A stretch of DNA of 64,000 nucleotides from RHKX01 sp963823565 (GTDB taxonomy: Bacteria; Actinomycetota; Thermoleophilia; Solirubrobacterales; 70-9): positions 62,001 through 126,000 of the forward strand of contig CAWGLR010000003.1 in NCBI GenBank assembly GCA_963823565.1. The letters run 5' to 3'. Position numbers and translations under genes: made by a program. The notes beneath the pieces are model-generated. The model made no database searches. It saw only the letters and a program-made list of their open reading frames with translations, and was not told where the DNA came from. This document shows positions 28,488 to 37,008 of this stretch, piece by piece. Positions within the stretch are counted from its first letter, which is position 1. Each line of letters begins with the position of its first letter.

Positions 28488-29546
28488 CTACGCCGCCGCG
28501 CTCATCCCGACCCGCGCCATCCAGGCGTCGGGCTCGGCGAGCTCGGCGAGGGTCGGCAGGTCCGCAGGCCCGGCCCACGCACGGTTGAGGCCGCCGATGC
28601 CGTCAGCGGCGACGACGGCGTCGGCGAAGCGCTTGCCGTCGCGGTACTGGCGCATCTTCATCTCGAAGCCGAGGAGCCAGCCGAGGAGGCGAGCGAGCGT
28701 GCTGCGGTTCTGCCGCCGGCGGTCGAGGGCGGCGCGGAGCTCGGGGACGGCGGTCCCGAGGCGGTCGCCGGCGGAGTCCATGACGTGCTCGGCGTAGCCC
28801 TCGACGATCGCCATCGTCGCCTGCACCGCCGCGATCGTCGGACGGGCGGACGCCGGGGCGAGGAGGGTGACCGGGTCGCTCTCGCGGAGCTCTTCGACCA
28901 GCCGCCTCGGATCGGCCGCGAGCCGTCGCGCCTCGGCGAGCATGGAGCCGAGCGAGAGCTGCCCGGGGGCCGCGTCGAGCAGCCTGCCGACGAGCCCGGC
29001 GAGGTGCCCGCGCAACCACGGGGCGGCGGAGAAGTGAACGGCGTGGGTGACCTCGTGGAGGGTCACCCACTCGAGCAGCTCGGCGGGGTCGGCGTCGAGC
29101 TCCCCCGCCGCGGCGTCGAGGTTCTCGCCGATCAGCAGGAGCCGCGGCGGCGAGTCGCCGCCGAGCGGGAACTCGTACTGGCCGAGCACCCGGCGCGAGG
29201 CAAGTCCGAGCAGTCCCGCGACCTCGGCCGCCATCAGCCCGCCGGCAGCGGCCCCGGCGGCCCGCCCGGCCCTGCCCGCCGGCACGGACTCCGCGAGCCT
29301 GCCCTCGAGCGGCGCGACGAGCGAGCGCATCGACCTGAGGTTGATCGCCGCCCACTCGCGCCGGCTCACCCACTCCGCGGCGGGAGCGGGCTCGGCGAGC
29401 GCGAGCCCGGTGTAGCCGAGCACGGCCTCGCGAGCCCGCGCGTCGACGGCGACGAGGTCGTGCCCGCCGGCCATCGCCCGCGGCCCGCCCCCCGCGGCGA
29501 CCCGAGCGAGCCTCGAGGCCGTTCCCCAGTCGACGAAGGCCGTCAC
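28488..29546 (-). CDS. Zincin-fold protein of the F420-biosynthesis-associated family
   Basis: This 352-residue protein has the metalloprotease motif HEVTHAVHF (HExxH) near residue 170 and a later Glu-rich helix (IVEGYAEHVMDSAGD) that supplies the third ligand. The start FVDWGTASRLARVAAGG and the segment FPLGGDSPPRLLLIGENLD fit the actinobacterial zincin family named for co-occurrence with coenzyme F420 synthesis; its true substrate is unknown. The GTG at 29546 overlaps the suhB stop (GTGA), so the two form an operon. Confidence 0.88.
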   Translation of the reverse strand: MTAFVDWGTASRLARVAAGGGPRAMAGGHDLVAVDARAREAVLGYTGLALAEPAPAAEWVSRREWAAINLRSMRSLVAPLEGRLAESVPAGRAGRAAGAAAGGLMAAEVAGLLGLASRRVLGQYEFPLGGDSPPRLLLIGENLDAAAGELDADPAELLEWVTLHEVTHAVHFSAAPWLRGHLAGLVGRLLDAAPGQLSLGSMLAEARRLAADPRRLVEELRESDPVTLLAPASARPTIAAVQATMAIVEGYAEHVMDSAGDRLGTAVPELRAALDRRRQNRSTLARLLGWLLGFEMKMRQYRDGKRFADAVVAADGIGGLNRAWAGPADLPTLAELAEPDAWMARVGMSAAA

Positions 29547-30376
29547 CCCTCGGGCCCCGCGCCCGCCGCCTGCGCCTTCAGGAGGAGGTCGATGTGGGCG
29601 GGGTCGAGGCTGGCCGCGACGGTGTAGCGGGAGTCGAGGCCGAGGCCGGCCCCGTCGAGGCCGCCGTCGGCGAAGACGACCGAGCCGCCCGCCTCGCGGA
29701 CGATGAGCTGCGCGGCGGCGGCGTCGACCGAGCGGCAGGTGCGGGCCGAGAGCGCGCCGTCGAAGCGGCCGGCGGCGACGTAGGCGAGCGAGATCGCGAT
29801 CGAGCCGACCACCCGGAGGCGGTAGACCTCGCCCCGCAGCGCGTCGACGATCCCGAGCACCCAGCGCGGATCGGCCGACTCGAGCCCGACGACCTCGAGG
29901 CCCTGACCGGGACGGTCCGCGGTGATCGGGTGGCCGTTCAGGGTCGCGCCGCCGCCGCGGGTCGCCGCGAACTCCTCGCGGGCGCCGAAGTCGTGGACGA
30001 AGCCGAAGTCGACGTCGGCCATCGTGTCGCCGCTCGCGATCGCGATCGAAAGCGAGTGCGAGGGGATCGTCCGGCGGACGTTCATCGAGCCGTCGATCGG
30101 GTCGATGACGACGCGCGTCGCTGCGCCCGGGCCACCGAGCTCGACCTCGCCGCGCTCCTCGCTGATCGCGAGCATCGGGTGGCCGTCGGCGACCCGCTCC
30201 AGCTCCTCGAAGACGATGTCCTCGCATTGACGGTCGAGGGTCAGGGTCATGTCGCCGCCCTCGCCGCGCCCCTCGTAGTTGGTGCGCTCGGCGATGCTCG
30301 TCGTCCCCGCGAACAGCTCCGCCTGCCGGACGCTGATCCGCCGGCAGACGTCAAGCCAGTCGACGGGCGCGTCCAT
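29543..30376 (-). CDS. suhB: Inositol-monophosphatase-family phosphatase
   Basis: This 277-residue Mg-dependent phosphatase has the metal site DPIDGSMN (motif A, Asp-Pro-Ile-Asp-Gly-Ser) near residue 92 and SEERGE upstream (Glu ligand). The second metal motif is expected near CRSVDAAAAQLIVREAGG. The family acts on inositol-1-phosphate, fructose-1,6-bisphosphate or NADP. The ATG at 30376 is preferred to TTG 30385 because a -10 box is 8 nt upstream of it. It forms an operon with the downstream zincin. Confidence 0.9.
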   Translation of the reverse strand: MDAPVDWLDVCRRISVRQAELFAGTTSIAERTNYEGRGEGGDMTLTLDRQCEDIVFEELERVADGHPMLAISEERGEVELGGPGAATRVVIDPIDGSMNVRRTIPSHSLSIAIASGDTMADVDFGFVHDFGAREEFAATRGGGATLNGHPITADRPGQGLEVVGLESADPRWVLGIVDALRGEVYRLRVVGSIAISLAYVAAGRFDGALSARTCRSVDAAAAQLIVREAGGSVVFADGGLDGAGLGLDSRYTVAASLDPAHIDLLLKAQAAGAGPEG

Positions 30377-30384
30377 TCCCGCCA

Positions 30385-30390
30385 ATGGTA
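30385..30390 (-). promoter_or_regulatory. -10 box TACCAT for suhB
   Basis: On the minus strand TACCAT is 8 nt upstream of the ATG at 30376. Together with the plus-strand box at 30405 it makes a divergent double promoter within 40 bp. Confidence 0.45.
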
Positions 30391-30404
30391 TTGACGCCCA
30401 TCGC

Positions 30405-30410
30405 TACGGT
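30405..30410 (+). promoter_or_regulatory. -10 box TACGGT for the helicase-nuclease
   Basis: TACGGT ends 6 nt before the ATG at 30417, with no ribosome binding site, and faces away from the suhB box. Confidence 0.45.
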
Positions 30411-30416
30411 TGTCGC

Positions 30417-33400
30417 ATGGGCGACCCGAGGAGCGAGGAGGGCTTCGAGCAGGCCCTCGCGCACCGCGAGGGCCCCGCGCTCGTGCTCGGCTCCGCGGGC
30501 TCGGGCCGCACCGAGCTGATCGCCCGGCGCGCGGCGCTGATGGTCGCCGAGGGGGCCGGCGCGGAGGCGATCGCCGTGATCACGCAGAGCGCGGCCAACC
30601 AGGCCCACCTGCGCGACCGCCTCGCCGAGCTGCTGTCCGCCTCCTCGGAGGAGATCTCCGTCGACACCTGGCCCGCCTTCGCCGAGCGGATCCTCCGCGA
30701 CTACGCGCTCGAGGCGGGGCTCGACCCGTTCTTCGAGCTGGCCGCGCCGGCCGATCGCCTGGCGCTGCTGCTCGACCGGCTCGACGACCTGCCCCTGCGC
30801 CGGCACGAGATCCGCGGCAACCCCGCCGGGCTGCTGGCGCGCCTGCTCGAGCGGATCGACGCGCTCAAGACCGAGGGAATCGGTCCCGGCGAGCTGCGCG
30901 ACCGCGCGCGGGCCGCCGAGCGTGGCGCCTCCGGCCGCAGCGAGCGGGAGGCGGCGCTGCGCGAGCTCGAGTTCGCCGAGCTCTTCGACCGCCACGACGC
31001 GATCACGCTCCAGCAGGGAGTCCTCGACGAGAGCGAGCTGATCCTCGAGCTCGGCCGCCTGCTCAACCGCCATCCCGACATCTCCGCCGCGGTCGGCGAG
31101 CGCTTCGGCAGCCTCTCCGTCGACGAGCTCGAGGACGCCGGCCGGCCGCGGATCGCGCTGCTGCCGCTGATCGCCCCGCACGGCAACGTGCTCGCGACCT
31201 GCGATCCCCAGCAGGCTCTGAAGGCGCATCGCGCCTACGGGGAGGTCGCCCCGGCCCGCTTGCGCGCGTCCTTCCCCGGCGCGGCCGTGCACGAGCTCGG
31301 TCCCTCGCGGCGCTCGCGTGGCGGCTTGCGGACGGTGGTGCAGACCGCCGCCGCGATGGCGCCCGAGGCCTACGGTGCCCGCAGCCAGCGCCCGCGCGGG
31401 AGCGGGCGTGACGAGGACGACGGGCAGGCGCCGGTCCGCTTCTGGCGCTGCGCGAACGAGCGCGCCCAGGCGCAGGCCGCGGCGCGCGAGATCGAGGGCC
31501 TGCTCGCGGGCGGCGCCTGCGAGCCCGCCGACGTCTGCGTGCTCGCGGGCTCGCCGGGGGAGGGCAGGCTGATCGCCGCCGCGCTCGAGGAGCGGGGGAT
31601 CCCCTTCCACAGCGCCGGCTCGGCGGCCTTCTTCAGCCGCCCCGAGGTCCGCGACACGATCGCCTGGCTGCGCGCGATCGCCGACCCGACCGACTCGGCG
31701 GCGGTGGTCCGCGCGCTGACGCGGCCGCCCGTCGAGCTCCCGTCGGTGGACCTCGCCCGCTGCACGACCATCGCGCGCCGCCGCAAGCTCGACATGATCT
31801 CGGCGCTCGAGGCCGCGCTCGAGAGCCCGCAGCTGCCGCCGCCCTCGCGCGATCGCCTCCGCGCCTTCCTCAAGCTCTATCGCGCCGCCGCGAGCGCCTT
31901 CGACGGCATTCGCGCCGACGTCTTCGTGCGGCGCCTGATCGAGCGGATCGGCTTCCGCCGCCACGGCCTCTTCGCCGCCAGCCCGGAGACCGCCGAGCGG
32001 CTCGTCAACCTCTCCCGCCTCGCCGAGCTCGCCGCCGGCTGGACGCGCCGCCGCCCCGACGGATCGACGCGCGACTTCGTCCGCTATCTGGCGGCGGTCG
32101 GGGAGGCGGGCCAGCGGTTCAGCCGGCCGGCCGAGCCGCCGCCGGCGGACGCGGTGCTGCTGACCGAGCCCGAGTCGGTGAAGGGCACCGAGTTCGCGCA
32201 CGTCTACCTGCTCGGCCTCGGCCGCGGCGCGCTCCGCGGCGGCGCCGAGCGGTCGGCGTGGATTCCCGACGACCTGATCGACGAGGACCTGCCCCCGGCC
32301 GGCGACGTCCCCGACGCCCTCCGGGCCCGGCGCGCCTACCTGGCGATGAGCCGGGCGAGCCGCTCGATCGTCCTCGCCTATCCCGAGCAGGCGGGCGGCG
32401 TCTCCGCCGCGCCCTCGCCCGTCTACGAGGCCTGCCGGGAGGCCCTCGCCGCCGAGGAGGAGCACCACGCCGAGGAACTGTTCGGGCCCGGGGAGGGACT
32501 CCACTCGACCTACCGGATGCTCCGCGACGAGGTGCTCGAGTCGTCGTGGCGAGCGGGCGCCGCGCTCAGCGAGATGCGCCTCGACACGGCTGACGACGTC
32601 AACCGCGCCGTCGCTCGCTTCCTCGAGCTGGTGAAGCTGGCGGCGCTGATCCAGCGGCCGGGCGGCGAGTCGGAGCGCGAGTCGCTGGCGGCGGTCAACG
32701 AGCTGCTCGGCCGCATCGCGACCCCCGAGCAACTCGGCGAGCTCGGCAAGTCCGCCCTCGACGAGTACGTGCTCGACCAGGGCCGCGACCTCGCCCGGCG
32801 GTCCGAGGAGCTCGCCAGCCGCGGCGAGCCGGGGCTGGAGGCGTTCATCCCGATGCGCGCGGGCGGGCTGGCGCTCTCGGCCTCCGACGTCGACCTCTAC
32901 CTGACCTGTCCCCTCAAGTACAAGTTCGCGCGCGTCTTCGCGATCCCGCAGGAGCCGACGATCAACCAGCGCTTCGGGATCCTGATCCACAACGTGCTGG
33001 AGCGCTACCACGCCGAGGAGCTCCGCGGCGGCGGCACCGAGGGCGGGATCGACCGGCTGCTGTCTCTGTTCGAGGCGGGCTGGCGCCGGACCGGCTTCGG
33101 GTTCTCCGACGACGAGCTGCAGTACCGCGACCGCGCCGTCGCCGCGCTCGCCCGCTACTACGAGCGCGACAGCGCCGGCGCCTCCCGCCCGGTCTGGCTC
33201 GAGCGCCGGTTCTCGTTCAAGATCGGCGACAGCACGATCTCCGGCCGCGTCGACCGCGTCGACAGACATCCCGACGGCAATTACGAGCTGATCGACTACA
33301 AGACCGGAGCGCCGAAGACCGCGGACGAGCTGAGCGGCGACCTGCAGATCGCGCTGTACCGGATCGCCGCCAAGGAGTCGTGGGACGTCGACGCCGCCGA

Positions 33401-33593
33401 CGGCTCCTACTGGTACGTGCTCGACGACGAGAAGGTCCCCGTCGCGGGCGAGCCCGACGCGCTCGCGCGGGTGGAGCGCACGGTCGCCGAGGTCGCCGAG
33501 GGCATCCTCGGGCAGGACTTCGAGCCGCGCCCGTCCTTCGAGACGTGCTCGTGGTGCGACTACCGCCTGATCTGCCCGGCGTCGGAAGCGTGA
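30417..33593 (+). CDS. AddB/UvrD-like protein with degenerate helicase and C-terminal PD-(D/E)XK nuclease
   Basis: This 1058-residue protein has a UvrD-type organisation. The Walker A is GSAGSGRT (residues 24-31), with Arg replacing the catalytic Lys. Motif II reads DELED rather than DEFQD, motif III reads CDPQQALKA for the usual GDPDQSIY, and motif IV is weak. Motif V (VKGTEFAHVYLLGLGRG) and VI (YLAMSRA) look intact. The C-terminal RecB-type nuclease has GRVDRVDRH and YELIDYKTG (about 942-965). Cysteines LTCPLK (about 830) and CSWCDYRLIC (about 1042) form an AddB-like Fe-S site. This fits an AddB/AdnA-type subunit that is structural plus nuclease. No partner subunit is adjacent. Confidence 0.85.
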   Translation: MGDPRSEEGFEQALAHREGPALVLGSAGSGRTELIARRAALMVAEGAGAEAIAVITQSAANQAHLRDRLAELLSASSEEISVDTWPAFAERILRDYALEAGLDPFFELAAPADRLALLLDRLDDLPLRRHEIRGNPAGLLARLLERIDALKTEGIGPGELRDRARAAERGASGRSEREAALRELEFAELFDRHDAITLQQGVLDESELILELGRLLNRHPDISAAVGERFGSLSVDELEDAGRPRIALLPLIAPHGNVLATCDPQQALKAHRAYGEVAPARLRASFPGAAVHELGPSRRSRGGLRTVVQTAAAMAPEAYGARSQRPRGSGRDEDDGQAPVRFWRCANERAQAQAAAREIEGLLAGGACEPADVCVLAGSPGEGRLIAAALEERGIPFHSAGSAAFFSRPEVRDTIAWLRAIADPTDSAAVVRALTRPPVELPSVDLARCTTIARRRKLDMISALEAALESPQLPPPSRDRLRAFLKLYRAAASAFDGIRADVFVRRLIERIGFRRHGLFAASPETAERLVNLSRLAELAAGWTRRRPDGSTRDFVRYLAAVGEAGQRFSRPAEPPPADAVLLTEPESVKGTEFAHVYLLGLGRGALRGGAERSAWIPDDLIDEDLPPAGDVPDALRARRAYLAMSRASRSIVLAYPEQAGGVSAAPSPVYEACREALAAEEEHHAEELFGPGEGLHSTYRMLRDEVLESSWRAGAALSEMRLDTADDVNRAVARFLELVKLAALIQRPGGESERESLAAVNELLGRIATPEQLGELGKSALDEYVLDQGRDLARRSEELASRGEPGLEAFIPMRAGGLALSASDVDLYLTCPLKYKFARVFAIPQEPTINQRFGILIHNVLERYHAEELRGGGTEGGIDRLLSLFEAGWRRTGFGFSDDELQYRDRAVAALARYYERDSAGASRPVWLERRFSFKIGDSTISGRVDRVDRHPDGNYELIDYKTGAPKTADELSGDLQIALYRIAAKESWDVDAADGSYWYVLDDEKVPVAGEPDALARVERTVAEVAEGILGQDFEPRPSFETCSWCDYRLICPASEA

Positions 33594-33619
33594 CCGGTAC
33601 GTCGGCTCTTTCAGGCAGC

Positions 33620-33625
33620 TAACTT
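33620..33625 (+). promoter_or_regulatory. -10 box TAACTT for the secreted protein
   Basis: TAACTT ends 6 nt before the ATG at 33632, typical of the leaderless starts in this window. Confidence 0.45.
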
Positions 33626-33631
33626 CCTGCA

Positions 33632-34141
33632 ATGAGATCTTCGGTGCTAGCCGCCGCCGCGGCGATCGCCCTGGCAGCTCCAACCGTGAGCCAGGCCAAG
33701 GTCGTCACCTACGGCGGCGATCTGAAGCCGAGCGGGACGATCGCGCTCGACGTCGTCGTCAAGAAAGCGAAGCCGAGGCGGGTCGTCGAGATCCGCGCTG
33801 CCGACATCCCGGTGACGTGCGAGCAGTCGGGTGGCATCACCGCCTGGACCAAGCTGGCGAAGCTCGGGGTCAAGGTGAAGAAGGGCGGGTTCACCTTCAA
33901 GACGGTCCAGCGGGGCTCCGGCAACGTGACCAGGATCACCGGTGACTTCAAGCGGAAGAGCCGGGTTCTCTCCGGCGGCTTCACCTACAGCCATCACTTC
34001 CCGCCCGAGCCCCCGGACTTCCCGGCCGAGGAGGACTGCGATTCGAAGTCACTCCCCTACTCGGCGAAGCGCGGTGGCGAGGACGTCGTGGTGCCACCGC
34101 CGGCGCGGATGACGAGCGCGGCGAGGCTGATCCGCGGGTGA
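33632..34141 (+). CDS. Secreted protein, unknown function
   Basis: This 169-residue protein has a signal peptide (SSVLAAAAAIALAAPTVSQA, cleavage after SQA). The mature part is predicted beta-rich with KKAKPRRVVEIRAADIPVTC and a Lys/Gly-rich middle (LGVKVKKGGFTFKT). Two cysteines (PVTCEQ, EEDCDS) may pair. The Lys-rich beta pattern recalls the broken gene at 22120 and the small exported protein at 15760, but sequence similarity is not clear by eye. I cannot assign a function. The PAC2 gene converges with it. Confidence 0.7.
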   Translation: MRSSVLAAAAAIALAAPTVSQAKVVTYGGDLKPSGTIALDVVVKKAKPRRVVEIRAADIPVTCEQSGGITAWTKLAKLGVKVKKGGFTFKTVQRGSGNVTRITGDFKRKSRVLSGGFTYSHHFPPEPPDFPAEEDCDSKSLPYSAKRGGEDVVVPPPARMTSAARLIRG

Positions 34142-34159
34142 GCGCCGGCCGCCGGGCGG

Positions 34160-35029
34160 TCAGTCGCCCGACTGCTGCTGCCTGAGGAAGCGCTGGAAGT
34201 CGCGGGCGATCGCGTCGCCGGAGGGGACCTCCTCCTGGGTGAAGCCCGCGACCTCGTCCTGCTGCTCCTCGAGCCGCTCGACCATCTCCTTGATCTCCGG
34301 GTTGGCCGCGACCGCCTGGGAGACCTGACGCTCGAAGTTGCCCGCGGCGTCCTCGAGGTCGGCGGCCTCGACCGCGATCCCGATCATCCCCTCGAGACGG
34401 CGCAGGAGCGCGAGCCCGGCCTTCGGATTCGGCACCGCGGCCGCATAGTGGGGGACGGCGGCCCAGAGGCTCGCGGCGCTCATCCCGCGCTCGCGGGAGA
34501 TCCCGTGGAAGACCCCGAGGACGCCGGTGGGCCCCTCGTATGAGGCGTCCTCGAATCCGAGCTGGCCGATCATCTCGTCGTCGCTGGCGAGGCCGGTGAT
34601 CGGCACCGGGCGCGTGTGGGCGACGTCGGCGATCAGCGAGCCGAAGGTGACGACGGACTCGACCCCGCACCGCTCGGCGACGTCGAGCACCGCGTTGCAG
34701 AACGTCCGCCACCGCGTGCTCGGCTCGGTGCCGCTGATCAGCAGCAGGTCGCGCTCGGCCTCCTCGGCCTTGGCGGCGACGATCAGGTTGTCGGGCCAGG
34801 CGACGCCCTCCATGCGCCCGTCGACGATCTCGATCGTCGGCCGGTTCGCCTGGAAGTCGAAGAACTCCTCAGGATCGATCCGCGCGACGAGCTCGGTGTC
34901 GAGCGCTCCGGCGATCGCGCCGAGTGCGGTGCTCGCGGCACTGGCGGCGTCGTTCCAACCGGAGAAGGACGCCACGAGCACGGGCGATCGCAGTAGCGGC
35001 GGCTCGTTCTCCCAGACGATCGGGTCCAT
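34160..35029 (-). CDS. PAC2-family protein
   Basis: This 289-residue protein has the proteasome-assembly-chaperone-2 fold. Conserved segments are PVLVASFSGWNDAASAAS, FFDFQANRPTIEI and TFGSLIADVAHTRP, with the acidic helix NPEIKEMVERLEEQQDEV near the C-terminus. Actinobacterial PAC2 proteins often sit near proteasome-related genes; none is adjacent here, though a PafBC is at the window start. The function is unknown. A -10 box is 8 nt upstream of the ATG. Confidence 0.88.
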   Translation of the reverse strand: MDPIVWENEPPLLRSPVLVASFSGWNDAASAASTALGAIAGALDTELVARIDPEEFFDFQANRPTIEIVDGRMEGVAWPDNLIVAAKAEEAERDLLLISGTEPSTRWRTFCNAVLDVAERCGVESVVTFGSLIADVAHTRPVPITGLASDDEMIGQLGFEDASYEGPTGVLGVFHGISRERGMSAASLWAAVPHYAAAVPNPKAGLALLRRLEGMIGIAVEAADLEDAAGNFERQVSQAVAANPEIKEMVERLEEQQDEVAGFTQEEVPSGDAIARDFQRFLRQQQSGD

Positions 35030-35037
35030 CTCGGATC

Positions 35038-35043
35038 AGCGTA
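35038..35043 (-). promoter_or_regulatory. -10 box TACGCT for the PAC2 gene
   Basis: On the minus strand TACGCT is 8 nt before the ATG at 35029; no ribosome binding site is visible. Confidence 0.45.
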
Positions 35044-35089
35044 GCCGCCCGCGGATGCGGCGTCCGGCGGGGATTGGATCATCGGGCTC

Positions 35090-36004
35090 GTGGAAGCCGT
35101 GACGATCCCCGAGCGCCCGCAGCCCGCCAACGGCGGGATCGCCGCGCTGCAGCCGGGGCGCCCGCTGCAGGGCCGCTTCGCCGTCGCCCGCAAGGACCGC
35201 CAGCTCTCCAAGGCCGGGACCCCCTACCTCAGCCTCGAGCTGCGCGACCGCACCGGATCGATCCCCGCGCGCATCTTCCGCGAGGCGGATCAGCTCGGCG
35301 CCCGGTTCGAGCGCGGCGACGCGATCGAGGCACGCGGCAAGGTCGAGCGCTACCGCGGCAAGCTCTCGGTCGAGCTGACCGCGCTGCGCCGCCTCGACCC
35401 CGCCGCGATCGACCCGGCCGAGTTCCTGCCGTCGGCCTACCGCTCGGTCGAGGAGCTCGAGGGGTTCTTCGAGCACCTGACCGGCGAGGTCTACGACCCG
35501 GCGCTGCGCGCGGTCGTCCAGCGCGTCGCCGCGGCGGAGCCGGTACGGGTCGAGCTCAGGCGAGCGCCCTGCACGCGCGGCGGCCACCACGCCTACCTCG
35601 GCGGCCTCCTCGAGCACACCGTCTCGGTCGGGACGCTCGTGGGCGAGGTCTGCCAGCTGCACCCGAAGCTCGACTCCGACCTGCTGATGGCCGCCGCCCT
35701 GCTGCACGACATCGGCAAGACCCGCGAGTTCACCTACGGCGCGGAGTTCGGGATCAGCGAGGAGGGCGCGATGCTCGGCCACCTGGCCCTCGGCGCCGAG
35801 ATCGTCAATGCCCACGCCGGCGGCCTGCCGCCCGAGCGCCGGCTGGCGCTGCTGCACTGCATCCTCGGCCACCACGGCCCCGAGGCCGCCGGTCGCGCCC
35901 GCGGCGCCGGCTCCGGGTTCGCATCGGCCGAGGCGCTCGCCCTGGCGCGCATCAACTCGCTCGACGCTTCGGTCAAGGGTGCGTTGGAACACGGCCTGCG
36001 CTGA
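35090..36004 (+). CDS. yhaM: YhaM-type 3'-5' exoribonuclease (OB-fold plus HD domain)
   Basis: This 304-residue enzyme has an N-terminal OB-fold nucleic-acid-binding domain (RFAVARKDRQLSKAGTPYLS, residues 25-110). The HD phosphohydrolase domain has GGHHAYLGGLLEHTVSV near 165 and the catalytic LLHDIGKTREF near 203. YhaM degrades RNA or single-stranded DNA from the 3' end in a metal-dependent way. The GTG at 35090 starts 61 nt from the divergent PAC2 gene. A hairpin and a pentapeptide-repeat remnant follow. Confidence 0.9.
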   Translation: MEAVTIPERPQPANGGIAALQPGRPLQGRFAVARKDRQLSKAGTPYLSLELRDRTGSIPARIFREADQLGARFERGDAIEARGKVERYRGKLSVELTALRRLDPAAIDPAEFLPSAYRSVEELEGFFEHLTGEVYDPALRAVVQRVAAAEPVRVELRRAPCTRGGHHAYLGGLLEHTVSVGTLVGEVCQLHPKLDSDLLMAAALLHDIGKTREFTYGAEFGISEEGAMLGHLALGAEIVNAHAGGLPPERRLALLHCILGHHGPEAAGRARGAGSGFASAEALALARINSLDASVKGALEHGLR

Positions 36005-36059
36005 CCTCCAGCTCACCCGCGCAGGCAGGCGAAAGCTCCCCGCCGGTGAACGGGATCAA

Positions 36060-36078
36060 CGTTGCGCATCGCGCAACG
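36060..36078 (+). terminator. Hairpin downstream of yhaM
   Basis: CGTTGCGC and GCGCAACG form an 8-bp stem with a 3-nt loop (ATC), 56 nt past the yhaM stop. There is no U-tract. Confidence 0.4.
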
Positions 36079-36116
36079 CACACCCCACTCGTCGTTCCCG
36101 GCGCCCTGCCGCCCGC

Positions 36117-36203
36117 CTCACGAGCACCAATCTCACGGGCGCGAACATGACGGGCGCGAACCTCACCATGCCCAACGGCTCGCTCAACGACCGCGACTGC
36201 TGA
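36117..36203 (+). pseudogene. Pentapeptide-repeat protein remnant
   Basis: The last 28 codons before a TGA at 36201 read LTSTNLTGANMTGANLTMPN and then GSLNDRDC, which contains TNLTG-ANMTG-ANLTM pentapeptide repeats. No start, upstream repeats or ribosome binding site is found. It looks like the broken end of a pentapeptide-repeat (MfpA/Qnr-like fold) or surface protein gene. Confidence 0.4.
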
Positions 36204-36218
36204 GGGCGTACCGGCCTC

Positions 36219-36626
36219 TCACCAATCGACGCGCCGGCGGGCCCGCTTGCGCTCCGACTGACGCCGCTTCGACTCCAGCCGCCGCTCCTCAGCCGCCCGG
36301 CCCGGCCGCGTGGGGCGCCGCCGCTTCCGCGTCGCCAGCGCCTCGGCGAGCCGCTCGCGAAGTCGCTCGAGGGCGATCCCCCGGTTGCGGGTCTGGCTGC
36401 GGGCATCCTGGGCGACGGCGGTGACGCGCGGGCCCAGCCGCCGGGCGATGCGCTCCTTCTGAGCGTCGGTGAGGGCGGCCGAGGCCCCGACGTCGAAGAC
36501 CGCCTCGATCCGGGAGGCGGTCTTGTTCGCGTGCTGGCCGCCGGGGCCGCTGGAGCGGCTCGCCCGCAGCTCGATCTCCTCGATCGGCACGAAGACCCCG
36601 GCGCCGAGGTGGAGGCCGTCCTTCAT
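36219..36626 (-). CDS. arfB: Alternative ribosome-rescue factor (peptidyl-tRNA hydrolase)
   Basis: This 135-residue protein has the release-factor catalytic motif SSGPGGQHANK (GGQ) near residues 25-36, preceded by ASR. The C-terminal tail is very basic and would enter the empty mRNA channel of stalled ribosomes (KRRRPTRPG, RRQSERKRARRR). It lacks codon-recognition domains, so it is ArfB/YaeJ, not a normal release factor. Its ATG overlaps the stop of the upstream transporter half. Confidence 0.92.
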   Translation of the reverse strand: MKDGLHLGAGVFVPIEEIELRASRSSGPGGQHANKTASRIEAVFDVGASAALTDAQKERIARRLGPRVTAVAQDARSQTRNRGIALERLRERLAEALATRKRRRPTRPGRAAEERRLESKRRQSERKRARRRVDW

Positions 36627-37006
36627 CGCGCCCCGGCCTCCGGCGCGGTTGCGGCGCGGCGGAGCAGCTGGACGGCGACGACGAGGCAGAGGACCGCGAA
36701 GGAGAGCTCGAGCGCGCGTTCGGGGAGCACGTTCGCCAGGGCGACCCCGGCGAGGACCCCGGGCACCGACAGGAGGCCGATGGTGACTCCGGCCCGCAAA
36801 TCGACGTTGCCGTGCCGATGCTGGCGCCAGGTCCCGAGGATCGCCATCGGGACGATCACCGCGAGCGAAGTAGCCTCCCCGGCCAGCTGCGAGCTGTCGA
36901 GGAACACGACGAGGGCCGGGACGAAGAGGATCCCGCCGCCGACCCCGAGCAGCCCGCCGAGGGCGCCGCCCGCCAGGGCCATCAGCACCGCCGCGACCAC
37001 GTCCAT
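36623..37006 (-). CDS. Half-size TauE/SafE transporter, second half
   Basis: This 127-residue protein has about four hydrophobic segments and the family motif LLGVGGGILFVPALV near residue 20, then EATSLAVIVPM and GNVDLRAG. A full TauE/SafE (DUF81) protein is about 250 residues with two such repeats. The gene begins 2 nt after the stop of the first half, in a different frame, so it is not simple readthrough. The two halves probably form a heterodimer that moves sulfite, sulfonate or a related anion. Confidence 0.82.
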   Translation of the reverse strand: MDVVAAVLMALAGGALGGLLGVGGGILFVPALVVFLDSSQLAGEATSLAVIVPMAILGTWRQHRHGNVDLRAGVTIGLLSVPGVLAGVALANVLPERALELSFAVLCLVVAVQLLRRAATAPEAGAR

Positions 37007-37008
37007 CG

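Noticed and set aside
30351..33683. A 1110-codon minus-strand frame opposite the helicase-nuclease
   Set aside because: Repetitive, low-complexity composition and no motif; it is the reverse shadow of the plus-strand gene.
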